NCBI GenBank assembly: GCA_003550275.1
Contig: QXCW01000002.1
Location: 2,554,001-2,618,000, forward strand
Direction of reading: 5' to 3'
Length of the DNA stretch: 64,000 nucleotides
Origin: Flavobacteriaceae bacterium MAR_2010_72
GTDB lineage: Bacteria; Bacteroidota; Bacteroidia; Flavobacteriales; Flavobacteriaceae
Position 1 is the stretch's first letter, and the number at the start of each line of letters is the position of its first letter. The notes under the pieces are model-generated. The model worked only from the letters and a program-made list of their open reading frames with translations. It was not told where the DNA came from and ran no database searches. Positions 17,375-26,565 of this stretch are shown here, one piece after another. Both the position numbers and the translations under genes were made by a program.

Positions 17375-18430
17375 TTATTCTTCCACTTCTTTTATTACAA
17401 AAACATATACCGGAAAGTGGTCACTAAATCCATTTGTAAATCCTCCGTCTGCAAAACTTCGCAAGGGATAGCCTTTATATCGCCCTTTTTTGTTTGTGAG
17501 GTAATTTTTGTTATAGATACTAGCCTTATAGAACTTGTAAGAAGAATAATCTTTATCTAATAATGGTTTTGTCATTAAAATTTGGTCGAATAAACTCCAT
17601 GCGTCTCTATAGGCCGTTGTGCCTAGACCACTTTTAAACATGGTTTCATAGGGATTATAAATCCCTTTAAAGCCAACCTTTTCCCTGTCGCCTTCAGCCT
17701 TTAAAATGCCTTTTATGCTATTGTTGGTTGGATCATCGTTTAAATCGCCCATTGTAAAAATTTTGGCGTAAGGATTAACCGACTGCAATGAATCAATTAT
17801 ACGTTTATTTAGCTTTGCCGCAGCCTCTCTTTTCGGGCGGCTTCTTGCCTCTCCTCCGCTTCGTGACGGCCAGTGACTTACAATGATGTGAATAAGGTCG
17901 CCGTCAAGTTTACCGGACACTAACAATTGATCTCTAGTATAAACACGATCTTTTGTATTATCATCATAAATTCTCAATTCATGTTTACTGGTAGTTAAAG
18001 GCTGAAATAAAGCCTTTTGGTACAATAAGCCCACATCAATTCCTCTAGCATCTGGTGAATCATAATGAATAATACCATAATCTTTATTCAATAGTTGCGG
18101 GTCATTAACCAAATCAACTAAAACTTCTCTATTCTCAACCTCGCAAACGCCCAAAATTGCAGGTGAATTTTTAGCTTCATCGACACCCAAATCGGCTATT
18201 ACTTTAGCCATGTTACTCACCTTCTTTTTATAAATAACTTCCCTGTCAACTTTCAACTCCATTATCGGACTAGATTCATCAAACTTCACAGGGTCGTTGA
18301 TGGTGTCGAACAAATTTTCGAGGTTATAAAAGGCTATGGTATGTATTTTAAATTTCTTTTTATCCTGCGCCATCATTATAGATACCCAAAATATCAGTAG
18401 GCACATCAACGCTAAACTTTTGTTTCTCAT
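17375..18430 (-). CDS. Secreted endonuclease/exonuclease/phosphatase (EEP) family protein
   Basis: The 351-residue protein has a signal peptide (MRNKSLALMCLLIFWVSIMMAQ, cleavage near 22) and the EEP metal-dependent phosphohydrolase core. It has 'FYNLENLF' near the mature N-terminus, the catalytic Glu in GVCEVENREVL (about 113-123), GDLNDDPTNNS and the C-terminal 'GFSDHFPVYVF'. Members cleave phosphodiester or phosphomonoester bonds in nucleic acids, lipids or inositol phosphates. It should act in the periplasm or outside. It is divergent from a TonB receptor and is a paralogue of the non-secreted 23242-24192 protein. This points to extracellular nucleic-acid or organophosphate scavenging (inference). 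Confidence 0.88.
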   Translation of the reverse strand: MRNKSLALMCLLIFWVSIMMAQDKKKFKIHTIAFYNLENLFDTINDPVKFDESSPIMELKVDREVIYKKKVSNMAKVIADLGVDEAKNSPAILGVCEVENREVLVDLVNDPQLLNKDYGIIHYDSPDARGIDVGLLYQKALFQPLTTSKHELRIYDDNTKDRVYTRDQLLVSGKLDGDLIHIIVSHWPSRSGGEARSRPKREAAAKLNKRIIDSLQSVNPYAKIFTMGDLNDDPTNNSIKGILKAEGDREKVGFKGIYNPYETMFKSGLGTTAYRDAWSLFDQILMTKPLLDKDYSSYKFYKASIYNKNYLTNKKGRYKGYPLRSFADGGFTNGFSDHFPVYVFVIKEVEE

Positions 18431-18502
18431 CTATTCAATTCAATGGTCACAGTGAAAATAAATAATTCTTAAAGTAAAATAACAATATGTCATAAAAAAA
18501 AT

Positions 18503-18510
18503 TAAATTTG
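18503..18510 (+). promoter_or_regulatory. -7 promoter element for the TonB receptor operon
   Basis: TAAATTTG fits TANNTTTG, 59 nt before the ATG at 18570. There is no TTG at the consensus distance; low support. Confidence 0.4.
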
Positions 18511-18569
18511 AGAGTCTACTTAAAGTCAACAACTTAAGGAAGAATTATTACTTATTGATAACGTTACAA

Positions 18570-21338
18570 ATGGGGAAATACTCAATTCCTTTTTTGATTC
18601 TCTTCAATCTCTCCTTAAGCACATTTGGGCAAGAAACCCTTATTAAGGGTAGTGTTAAAGATGCTCAAACACTCGAACCCATTGCAGGTGTTACAATTTC
18701 CATTGAAGACTCACAACTAATAAGTATAACAGATAGTAAAGGAGAGTTTTTGTTTTCATCTAACATACCCCTTGGGGAACAAATTTTAAAAATTTCCAAA
18801 CAAGGTTATTTATCCAAACGCTACCCCATTGTAGTCAATCAAGGTAAAACCGTTGATATTAGTGACATGACCATGGATATTGATGTGTCAGAATCTGCAG
18901 ATTTATTTACCATCACCCTATCTGATGACGAGCTAAATGATGATATTGGTGGCGCAGATAATATTTCAGGGCTACTGTCATCCTCTCAAGATGTTTTCCA
19001 AAGAACTGTTGCATTTGAGTTTAGTTCTTCATTCTTTAACGTACGCGGATTAGATTCAGAAAACGGTACAGTATTGATTAACGGTATAGAAATGAACAAA
19101 CTCTACAACGGAAGACCGCAATGGAGTAATTGGGGCGGTTTAAATGATATGATGCGCAATCAAGAATTAAGCACGGGCTTAGCGCCTTCAGCGTATAATT
19201 TTGGGGGAGTTTTAGGCAGTACAAATATTAATACTCGCGCATCTAACTACAGGAAGGGTGGGCAAATCACCTATTCTTCATCTAACAGAAGCTATACAAA
19301 TAGGTTAATGGCAAGTTATGCTTCTGGGTTAATCAAAAATGGATGGGCATTTGCTTTAATGGTTGGAAGGCGTTGGGGAGAAGAAGGCTATCAAGAGGCA
19401 ACATTATACGATTCTAATTCATTTTTTGCTTCAGTTGAAAACAAAATAAATGACAACCATAGCATTAACTTTACTTCTATTAATGCGCCAAACAGAAGGG
19501 GTAAATCTTCACCTAACACTCAAGAAGTGTATGGTTTAAAAGGCATTAAATACAATGAATACTGGGGTTATTTAGATGGTGAAAAGCGTAACTCTCGTAT
19601 TAAAGAAGTTGAAGAACCTATTATGATGTTAAATCATTATTGGGATATTTCAACCAAAACGTCCTTAAACACCAATGTAGCTTATCAATTTGGAAAGTTA
19701 GGAAATAGTAGATTAGACAATTCTGGTGGATCTAACCCAAGCCCAGCTTATTATCAAGACTTGCCAAGTTATACCCTTTCTGATCTAAACGGACCAGATT
19801 ATGCACTAGCCTATCAATTGGAACAAAACTTTTTGAATGATGGTCAAATTGATTGGGAACGTATATTTGATGCCAATCTTACAACTAACATATCAGGACA
19901 AAATGCAGCCTATGTTTTATATGAAGACCGAAGTGACGATAAACAATTAACTCTAAATTCAATTTTAAGTTCAGAGCTTACTGAAAATATTCTTGTAAAT
20001 GCCGCTATAAATTTTCAAACCTTAAAATCTGAAAATTTTGGTGAAGTCATAGACATTCTTGGTTCTAATCCTGGAGTTTTGAATGTTGATTCTTTTGATA
20101 ATTACCAGTATGACTCTCAAAACCCTAATCGTGTAGCAGGCGAAGGTGATAAATATAGATACAATTATAATTTAATTGCAGACATAGTTTCTGCTTATGC
20201 CCAAGCACAATTTAAATACAACAAAGTAGACTTTTATCTCTCTGGAAGAATTACAAACACCAAATATCAAAGAGAAGGTTTATGGGAACACAGCAGGTTT
20301 CCTGGTAATGCATCCTTTGGAAAAGGCGAAGAATTATCCTTTACTGGATTTGGAGCTAAAGCAGGAGCAACGTATAAAATTTCTGGAAAGCATTTAGCTG
20401 ATATCAATGGAGGCTATATTACTAGAGCTCCATCATTACGAAATACGTTTTCAAATTCTAGAGAGAACCATAATATAGTTCAGAATATTGACGAAGAAAA
20501 AATAAGTACTGCCGATATTAGTTACATTTTTAGATCACCAATTGTAAAAGCAAAAATTACTGGGTTTTATTCTAAAATTGAAGACGCTAATGAAGTAGGC
20601 TTTTATTTTGCAGATGGATTAAGTGGTGATGATATTGAAAATAACGATACTTCAGCCTTTGTTCAAGAAGTTTTACAAGGTTTGGATAAGAAGAACTTTG
20701 GGGTTGAAGTTGGTATTGAGGCTCAAGTAATACCAACCATAAAACTCAAAGGTGCAGCTTCGGTTGGACAATACACTTATGACAACAACCCTAATCTATA
20801 CCTAACATCATCTAGTTTTACTGGTCCGAGAGGGTCGATTAATTATGGTGAGGCCAATCTTAAAAATTATAAAGTTCCTGGCGGACCACAACGCGCATAT
20901 TCTGCTGGTTTTGAGTATCGTGATCCTGATTTCTGGTGGGTTGGAGCAACTGCCAATGTTTTTACCAACACGTATTTAGACATTAACACGTTAACTAGAA
21001 CTAGGAATTTTTATTTAGATGCTGACGGCTTACCTTTTAATGATTATGATCCTGAACTGGCTGCACAATTATTAAAACAAGAGAAATTTGATGACTATCT
21101 AGTGGTTAACCTAGTTGGCGGAAAATCGTGGAAAATTGATAATTATTTCGTTGGATTTTTCGCCAGCATAGGTAACATGTTTGATCAAGATTATAAAACC
21201 GGTGGATATGAACAAGGCCGTAATGCCAATTACCGTGAATTAAGAGATGACAACGCAAATCCGAAACGCGTTTTTGGACCTAAATACTGGTATGGTCGTG
21301 GCTCAACCTACTTCATTAGCACTTATATTAGATTTTAA
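18570..21338 (+). CDS. TonB-dependent outer-membrane receptor
   Basis: I start at the ATG at 18570 (MGKYSIPFLILFNLSLSTFG), which gives a clean signal peptide; an in-frame TTG at 18555 adds five residues and is less likely. The 922-residue protein has a CarboxypepD_reg-like N-terminal domain (about residues 25-105, 'SVKDAQTLEPIAGVTIS'), a plug with 'FFNVRGLDSENGTVLINGIEMN' and a 22-strand-type barrel ending in an aromatic residue, 'YFISTYIRF', as expected for BAM-dependent insertion. It lacks a SusD partner; the following gene is a DUF5689 lipoprotein instead. The cargo is unknown; the flanking EEP phosphohydrolases suggest nucleic-acid or organophosphate products. Confidence 0.9.
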   Translation: MGKYSIPFLILFNLSLSTFGQETLIKGSVKDAQTLEPIAGVTISIEDSQLISITDSKGEFLFSSNIPLGEQILKISKQGYLSKRYPIVVNQGKTVDISDMTMDIDVSESADLFTITLSDDELNDDIGGADNISGLLSSSQDVFQRTVAFEFSSSFFNVRGLDSENGTVLINGIEMNKLYNGRPQWSNWGGLNDMMRNQELSTGLAPSAYNFGGVLGSTNINTRASNYRKGGQITYSSSNRSYTNRLMASYASGLIKNGWAFALMVGRRWGEEGYQEATLYDSNSFFASVENKINDNHSINFTSINAPNRRGKSSPNTQEVYGLKGIKYNEYWGYLDGEKRNSRIKEVEEPIMMLNHYWDISTKTSLNTNVAYQFGKLGNSRLDNSGGSNPSPAYYQDLPSYTLSDLNGPDYALAYQLEQNFLNDGQIDWERIFDANLTTNISGQNAAYVLYEDRSDDKQLTLNSILSSELTENILVNAAINFQTLKSENFGEVIDILGSNPGVLNVDSFDNYQYDSQNPNRVAGEGDKYRYNYNLIADIVSAYAQAQFKYNKVDFYLSGRITNTKYQREGLWEHSRFPGNASFGKGEELSFTGFGAKAGATYKISGKHLADINGGYITRAPSLRNTFSNSRENHNIVQNIDEEKISTADISYIFRSPIVKAKITGFYSKIEDANEVGFYFADGLSGDDIENNDTSAFVQEVLQGLDKKNFGVEVGIEAQVIPTIKLKGAASVGQYTYDNNPNLYLTSSSFTGPRGSINYGEANLKNYKVPGGPQRAYSAGFEYRDPDFWWVGATANVFTNTYLDINTLTRTRNFYLDADGLPFNDYDPELAAQLLKQEKFDDYLVVNLVGGKSWKIDNYFVGFFASIGNMFDQDYKTGGYEQGRNANYRELRDDNANPKRVFGPKYWYGRGSTYFISTYIRF

Positions 21339-21348
21339 AACAGTATAT

Positions 21349-22782
21349 ATGACACCTAATGTTACACAATCTTCAACCATAACAACTTACCTAATAGGGG
21401 TTATGGCCCTATTTGTCACTTCGTGTGTACAAGATGATGATTACAGTATTCCCAAGAGTTTGGGAATTGAAGAGAATAGACGCCTTGAGGCACTCTTAAA
21501 TAGTAGTACAAGTGCTATTAGTATTGCCCAATTAAAACAATTGTTTGTGCCTGGAGAAACCACAGAGATTATATCAGACATATATGTTAAAGGTTATGTA
21601 ACCTCTTCTGACGCAAGTGGTAATTTTTATAAAGAATTCTATATACAAGATGCGCCCGAAAATCCAACAGCCGCCATTAAAGTAGCTCTAAATCAAACCT
21701 TTTCTTATAACCAATTCAATCAAGGAAGGGAAGTATATATCGCATTAAAAGGATTATTTATTGGTGAAATTAGAACCAATGATGGCGTTATTACCATTGG
21801 GGGAATTTCCAATGCTGATAATGAAGTTGAAGCAATGACTGCAAAACAAATTCCTGAACATATTTTTAGATCTACTAATACAGAAACCATTACCCCACTA
21901 AATATACCCCTCTCTCTAATTACCAATAAACATATAGGAATGTTAATTACTTCCAATAATGTTGAACTCATCTCAGGCCACATAGGAAAACATTATGTTG
22001 AACCAACAGCCGATTTTGATACTCAAAGAACCCTACAGTCGTGTTCAGGATTTAATTATTTCTATTTTGGTCTTGAAACTAGTGTGTTTGCTGATTTCAA
22101 GCAAGAAATCTTACCTTCTGGAAATGGCTCTATTACTGGCATAGTAACAAAAACATTTAACGGTAGTAATTTAGTTTTGGTTTTAAACGACCTAAATGGT
22201 GTTAATTTAAAAGGCGAACGCTGTTCACTTTTAAATCCATCCAATTTTTCTATACTCATTAGTGAAGATTTTCAATCTTCTATTAATAATGCAAATGTTA
22301 ATATTACAGGCTGGACCAATTTTGCCGAAGCTGGAACTCGTGTGTGGAGAGTTATTACAACTTCTGATTCTGGAAATTCAGGCAGTAAAATTGCCTCAAT
22401 GGGTGCATTTAATTCAGGGCAAGAAAGTAATATTGCTTGGTTAATTTCACCTTCAATAAACTTGGATGCGCAGGGTCTTGAATTTTTAAATTTCCAAAGC
22501 TCCAATAGCTTTAGTGACAATAGTGAATTAGAAGTTCTTATTTCAACCAATTGGGATGGCACAACTGGTAATATTTCTAGTGCCAATTGGACAGCACTTC
22601 CAGCTGCAATTGTTAGTGACAGTGAATATTTCCAAAACTGGGTTGATTCTGGTCTTGTAGATTTAAGTGGTTATTCTGGCACTGCTTATATTGCTTTTAA
22701 ATATATAGGAGGTGACAATGCTGCTAACAACTTTGATGGAAATTATGAAATAGATAATTTCAAGATTTTGGTTCAAAATTAA
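21349..22782 (+). CDS. DUF5689-domain surface lipoprotein
   Basis: I start at the ATG at 21349; the longer frame overlaps the receptor and lacks a signal. The 477-residue protein has a lipoprotein signal with lipobox ALFVTSC (about 17-23) followed by VQDDDY. Acidic residues right after the Cys resemble the lipoprotein export signal of Bacteroidetes, so it is probably on the cell surface. An OB-fold-like DUF5689 region (about 45-300, 'LFVPGETTEIISDIYVKGYV') is followed by a choice-of-anchor/MAM-like C-terminal module (about 305-477, ending 'YEIDNFKI'). It occupies the SusD position, 10 nt after the receptor, and may capture the receptor's substrate (inference). Confidence 0.82.
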   Translation: MTPNVTQSSTITTYLIGVMALFVTSCVQDDDYSIPKSLGIEENRRLEALLNSSTSAISIAQLKQLFVPGETTEIISDIYVKGYVTSSDASGNFYKEFYIQDAPENPTAAIKVALNQTFSYNQFNQGREVYIALKGLFIGEIRTNDGVITIGGISNADNEVEAMTAKQIPEHIFRSTNTETITPLNIPLSLITNKHIGMLITSNNVELISGHIGKHYVEPTADFDTQRTLQSCSGFNYFYFGLETSVFADFKQEILPSGNGSITGIVTKTFNGSNLVLVLNDLNGVNLKGERCSLLNPSNFSILISEDFQSSINNANVNITGWTNFAEAGTRVWRVITTSDSGNSGSKIASMGAFNSGQESNIAWLISPSINLDAQGLEFLNFQSSNSFSDNSELEVLISTNWDGTTGNISSANWTALPAAIVSDSEYFQNWVDSGLVDLSGYSGTAYIAFKYIGGDNAANNFDGNYEIDNFKILVQN

Positions 22783-22801
22783 TTTAAACGATAAATTAAT
22801 A

Positions 22802-22832
22802 TAAAACCTGCTACATTTGTGAGCAGGTTTTA
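22802..22832 (+). terminator. Intrinsic terminator of the TonB/DUF5689 operon
   Basis: Stem AAAACCTGCT / AGCAGGTTTT with a 9-nt loop, followed by ATTTTTTTT. It lies 20 nt after the DUF5689 stop codon. Confidence 0.88.
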
Positions 22833-22859
22833 TTTTTTTTGACCCTTAACAACTCAATT

Positions 22860-23237
22860 ATGCCGTTTTTCGATATCGCTTTTTATAGTGTTTTTTATTA
22901 CTTCAAAAACAAGCAAAAGTCAAATGCCAATAGTTTAGCAATTTACTATATTACATGTTTGCACATTGCCTTATTGTGCTTAACTGGAGTTTTCCTGATG
23001 CTTTTTTTAAATGAACTAAATGTATCAGCATTAAGTAAGGACAAGGCTTGGGTACTTTCGATATTATCCTCATTCATTATCTATTTCCGAAATTGGATCC
23101 AATACAGTGGTAAAAAGCGGAAAATTTTAAACCTGAAGCTTAATCAAAATAAAGACAGCGTTTATAACATTTGGTTACTTTTATCTCTGCCTCTTGTTTG
23201 TATTAGCCTTACATTCATAATTTGGGCGAAACTTTAA
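22860..23237 (+). CDS. Small membrane protein, function unknown
   Basis: I use the ATG at 22860 (MPFFDIAFYS); an in-frame TTG at 22839 falls inside the terminator tail and is unlikely. The 125-residue protein has three membrane segments (about 35-55, 62-78 and 105-123) with a basic Lys-rich middle region ('YSGKKRKILNLKLNQNK'). No family is recognised. It lies just past a terminator and ends 4 nt before the convergent EEP gene, so it may be transcribed alone. Confidence 0.62.
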   Translation: MPFFDIAFYSVFYYFKNKQKSNANSLAIYYITCLHIALLCLTGVFLMLFLNELNVSALSKDKAWVLSILSSFIIYFRNWIQYSGKKRKILNLKLNQNKDSVYNIWLLLSLPLVCISLTFIIWAKL

Positions 23238-23241
23238 ATTT

Positions 23242-24192
23242 TCAAACTTTTTCCAATAGCAGATATACTGGAAAATGATCACTAAAACCACCTTTATATT
23301 TTTTGCCTACATAGGTTCTAAAAGGCTGTCCCTTATATTTTCCGTGGTATTGAGTTAAAAACTTTTCATCAAATATATCGGCACTTTTAAATTTATAACC
23401 TTCACTAGAACCATTCAACAAGGTAGCACTGCATATAATCTGGTCAAACAAATTCCATTTAAAATCATGATTTTGGGTACCTCTTTCGGGCGTCCATTTA
23501 GAAATTAAGGGATGGAATAATTCAGCATTGGCCAATAAGTGCGTAATGCTATCGTTTGTTGGATTATCATTAAAATCGCCCATAACAACTATTTTGGGAT
23601 TATCATATGCTAATTCGAGCTGATTGATAATTTCCAAAACTTTGTTAGCCGCAGCCATACGCTTATACGATGTAGCTTCATCTCCATCACGTCGTGAAGA
23701 CCAATGGTTAACTATAATATGAATCAAGTCTTGATTCAAAAACCCAGAAACCAATAAAATGTCTCTTGTGTAATCTGGCTCACCATTATCATCTGCGAGA
23801 TGGACCGAAAATGTTTCAGAAGATTGCACTTGAAACACATCCCCACGATACAATAAGGCAACGTCAATACCCCGTTCGTCGGTAGAATCATAATGCACAA
23901 AATTATAATTATGTTCAACCAGTTCAGAGTTACTGATTAGGTCCTGCAAAACAGCAGCATTTTCTACTTCAGCCAAACCAACAATTGCTGGCGGGTATTG
24001 TGTTTCACTCATCCCAATTTGCGAAATAACAGAACCTAATTTGTACAGTTTTCGATCGTATCGCTTTTGAGTCCAACGTTTGGCCGAAGTAGGCAAAAAA
24101 TCATCATCATTGGTGTCCTCATCGTCGTATATGTCAAATAGATTTTCTATATTATAAAATGCGATCGCTTGTAAATTTTGGGTAATATTCAA
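23242..24192 (-). CDS. EEP-family phosphohydrolase without signal peptide
   Basis: The 316-residue protein is a paralogue of the secreted 17375-18430 protein. It has the same 'FYNIENLF' motif, the catalytic Glu in VGLAEVENAAVL, GDFNDNPTNDS and the C-terminal 'GFSDHFPVYLLL'. Unlike its relative it begins MNITQNLQAIAFYNIENLFD with no signal peptide, so it may work in the cytoplasm on imported products or carry a cryptic export signal. It is the convergent end of the TonB/DUF5689 locus. Substrates are not predictable; phosphodiesterase or nuclease activity is the family default. Confidence 0.85.
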   Translation of the reverse strand: MNITQNLQAIAFYNIENLFDIYDDEDTNDDDFLPTSAKRWTQKRYDRKLYKLGSVISQIGMSETQYPPAIVGLAEVENAAVLQDLISNSELVEHNYNFVHYDSTDERGIDVALLYRGDVFQVQSSETFSVHLADDNGEPDYTRDILLVSGFLNQDLIHIIVNHWSSRRDGDEATSYKRMAAANKVLEIINQLELAYDNPKIVVMGDFNDNPTNDSITHLLANAELFHPLISKWTPERGTQNHDFKWNLFDQIICSATLLNGSSEGYKFKSADIFDEKFLTQYHGKYKGQPFRTYVGKKYKGGFSDHFPVYLLLEKV

Positions 24193-24313
24193 ATCCTATT
24201 TTTTTTGAAAGAAATTATTCAGAATAAGCTAAAGTCAGTTTTAGTTTAAAAATCGAAAATTTGTTGCTCAAATTTAAGTTTTAAAAATACTAAAACACAA
24301 ACGTTCAATTGCG

Positions 24314-24321
24314 TAACTTTG
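24314..24321 (+). promoter_or_regulatory. -7 promoter element for hflX
   Basis: TAACTTTG, an exact TANNTTTG match in the context GCGTAACTTTGCG, 16 nt before the hflX ATG. The -33 half is not evident. The short distance implies a very short 5' leader. Confidence 0.55.
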
Positions 24322-24337
24322 CGAATTATTTTAGATT

Positions 24338-25549
24338 ATGTTAGAACAAAAGAATTTTGATTTAGAAAAAGCCGTTTTAATTGGTGTCATTACCAAGGAT
24401 CAGGACGAAGTAAAATCTAAAGAATATTTGGACGAACTTGAATTTTTAACCTTTACTGCAGGCGGCGAGGTTATCAAGCGTTTTTCCCAAAAAATGGATA
24501 TGCCCAATCCAAAAACCTTTATTGGAACTGGAAAAATTGAAGACGTTCAACAATTTATTAAAGAACATGAAGTTGGCACCGCTATTTTTGATGATGAGCT
24601 GTCGCCTGCTCAAGAACGAAATATAAGTAAACTGCTTAATTGTAAAGTTCTAGACCGAACCAATCTCATACTCGATATTTTCGCACAGCGTGCTCAAACT
24701 AGCTATGCGAGAACACAGGTTGAACTGGCGCAATGTGAATATTTGCTACCACGTTTAAAAGGCATGTGGACTCACCTTGAGCGTCAAAAAGGTGGTATTG
24801 GTATGCGTGGGCCTGGAGAAACCGAAATTGAAACCGACCGCCGTATTGTACGTGATAAAATTGCTTTGTTAAAGGAAAAAATTAAAACCATAGACAAGCA
24901 AATGGCCGTACAGCGAGGCAATCGTGGCAAAATGGTGCGTGTGGCTTTGGTTGGTTATACCAACGTGGGAAAATCTACACTTATGAATGTGATAAGCAAA
25001 AGTGACGTATTTGCCGAAAACAAGCTATTTGCTACACTTGACACTACGGTTAGAAAGGTGGTGATTCAAAACCTCCCTTTTTTACTAACCGATACTGTTG
25101 GTTTTATTAGAAAACTTCCAACACAATTGGTAGAATCATTTAAAAGTACTCTTGATGAAGTTCGTGAAGCCGATTTACTGCTACATGTCGTAGATATTTC
25201 GCATCCTAATTTTGAAGAGCATATTGAATCTGTCAATAAAATTTTAGATGAAATTGATAGTGGTGACAAACCTACTATAATGGTCTTTAATAAAATTGAT
25301 GCTTATAAACCCGAACCCTTTGATGAAGATGACCTGATAGTTGAAAAGACCAAAGCAAATTACACTTTGGAAGAATGGAAACGCACCTGGATGGGCCGTA
25401 TAGGTAATAATGCGTTGTTTATTTCGGCACTGAATAAAAAGAATTTGGAAGAATTTAAAAAGCGTGTCTATGACGAAGTGAGAGAAATTCATGTAACACG
25501 TTTTCCTTATAATCATTTTTTATATCCTGATTACGAAGAAGAGCTTTAA
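24338..25549 (+). CDS. hflX: GTPase HflX
   Basis: The 403-residue protein matches HflX, a ribosome-splitting GTPase that frees stalled ribosomes. The N-terminal HflX domain has 'FIGTGKIEDVQQFI' (61-74) and 'DRTNLILDIFAQRAQTSYAR' (106-125), followed by the helical 'GPGETEIETDRR' (158-169). The G domain has GYTNVGKST (206-214), DTVGFI, and NKID near 305. The C-terminal 'FNHFLYPDYEEEL'-like tail is typical. A TAACTTTG element is next to the start, and the gene ends in a strong bidirectional terminator. Confidence 0.96.
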   Translation: MLEQKNFDLEKAVLIGVITKDQDEVKSKEYLDELEFLTFTAGGEVIKRFSQKMDMPNPKTFIGTGKIEDVQQFIKEHEVGTAIFDDELSPAQERNISKLLNCKVLDRTNLILDIFAQRAQTSYARTQVELAQCEYLLPRLKGMWTHLERQKGGIGMRGPGETEIETDRRIVRDKIALLKEKIKTIDKQMAVQRGNRGKMVRVALVGYTNVGKSTLMNVISKSDVFAENKLFATLDTTVRKVVIQNLPFLLTDTVGFIRKLPTQLVESFKSTLDEVREADLLLHVVDISHPNFEEHIESVNKILDEIDSGDKPTIMVFNKIDAYKPEPFDEDDLIVEKTKANYTLEEWKRTWMGRIGNNALFISALNKKNLEEFKKRVYDEVREIHVTRFPYNHFLYPDYEEEL

Positions 25550-25551
25550 AT

Positions 25552-25583
25552 AAAGAAGCAAGCTTTCCAGCTTGCTTCTTTAT
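25552..25583 (+). terminator. Bidirectional intrinsic terminator
   Basis: A perfect 12-bp stem: AAAGAAGCAAGC (25552-25563), loop TTTCCA, GCTTGCTTCTTT (25570-25581). It serves hflX on the plus strand and the DUF3078 gene on the minus strand, as the two genes converge on it. Confidence 0.9.
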
Positions 25584-25599
25584 TGATTCGTTTTCAAAC

Positions 25600-26526
25600 T
25601 TAAAACTTATAACTCAGGCCTAAAGTCCAATAGGTTTGTAGGTCATTATCAACACTATCAATAATCGCTAATGAATCTCCAAGAGTATTAAGAGCATAAT
25701 TTAACGCTTCTTGTTTATTGCTTCTTAATCCAAAATCAAAGCCAACTCCAATCATTTTCCACAATGTATAGCCAAAAGAATTTGTCCAGGTCCAATTGGA
25801 CAAGTCTGAACTTTTGTAACTTTGGAACATAGATAAATTAGACTTAAAGCTTATCGCCCCTATTTGTTTTGTATAATCTGCTAGAATTTTTGCTCCAAAC
25901 GAAGACTCAAATATAGCATCCTCATCGCTAAACACAAAGTTATAGTTGGCTGGATGCACAACAACAACTAAATCGTTAATTGGTGTCCATGTAAAACCGA
26001 CTCCTAAATCTAAATAGCCAGGATCATTAAAATTATTCAATACCGTAGTTCTATATTCTAATAAGGTTGAGACCGCTAATTTTTTTGATATGTTTCTACC
26101 ATACAAGGAGGTAAGGTTAAACACATCGGTGGTAGGACGAAAACTGTCATCGTCATTTGGGTCATCCTTATCATCTAATTTTACCCAATTAAGATTTGTC
26201 GTTGAGGCATTTCTCCAGAAAAATTTGTCCTCGATTAAATTCGCATAGCCGTTAAACGAAATGCCAATACTACCAGAAGAATTGTTAGGTGCACCTTGAG
26301 CATACCAATTATTAAAATTAGAGAAACTTCCACCTATGGTACCAAAAGCTCCTGTTCTCCATCCTGGCAATGCATCTATTTGCCCTTGAACAGCTTTTAA
26401 TCTACCCTGAATGGCTTTAATGGAATCTTGTTTTGCTGATTTCTCTGCTTCTAATTCTTCTCTTGTTTGGGCAAAACCAAAAGTTAATGTCAATAGAAAA
26501 AAGGATAAGAATAGTGTTTTTTTCAT
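25600..26526 (-). CDS. DUF3078-family secreted/outer-membrane protein
   Basis: I start at the ATG at 26526-26524 (MKKTLFLSFFLLTLTFGFAQ), which gives a clean signal peptide; the longer frame is rejected. The 308-residue protein has a short N-terminal Glu/Lys helix (about 22-45) and then a beta-rich region with 'GSFSNFNNWYAQGAPNN', 'SIGISFNGYANL' and a C-terminal 'YWTLGLSYKF'. This is the DUF3078 pattern of Bacteroidetes, and the terminal aromatic residue suggests an outer-membrane beta-barrel. Role unknown. It is the last gene of the minus-strand run that starts at 27871. Confidence 0.85.
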   Translation of the reverse strand: MKKTLFLSFFLLTLTFGFAQTREELEAEKSAKQDSIKAIQGRLKAVQGQIDALPGWRTGAFGTIGGSFSNFNNWYAQGAPNNSSGSIGISFNGYANLIEDKFFWRNASTTNLNWVKLDDKDDPNDDDSFRPTTDVFNLTSLYGRNISKKLAVSTLLEYRTTVLNNFNDPGYLDLGVGFTWTPINDLVVVVHPANYNFVFSDEDAIFESSFGAKILADYTKQIGAISFKSNLSMFQSYKSSDLSNWTWTNSFGYTLWKMIGVGFDFGLRSNKQEALNYALNTLGDSLAIIDSVDNDLQTYWTLGLSYKF

Positions 26527-26565
26527 ACTGGATAAGGATTTATAGCTAGGTTTAAACATTAATGC

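Noticed and set aside
21247-21348. Upstream extension of the DUF5689 lipoprotein
   Set aside because: Overlaps the receptor end and would bury the lipoprotein signal; the ATG at 21349 puts the signal at the N-terminus.
18570-22782. A SusC/SusD pair
   Set aside because: The second gene has DUF5689 and an anchor-type C-terminal module rather than a SusD fold.
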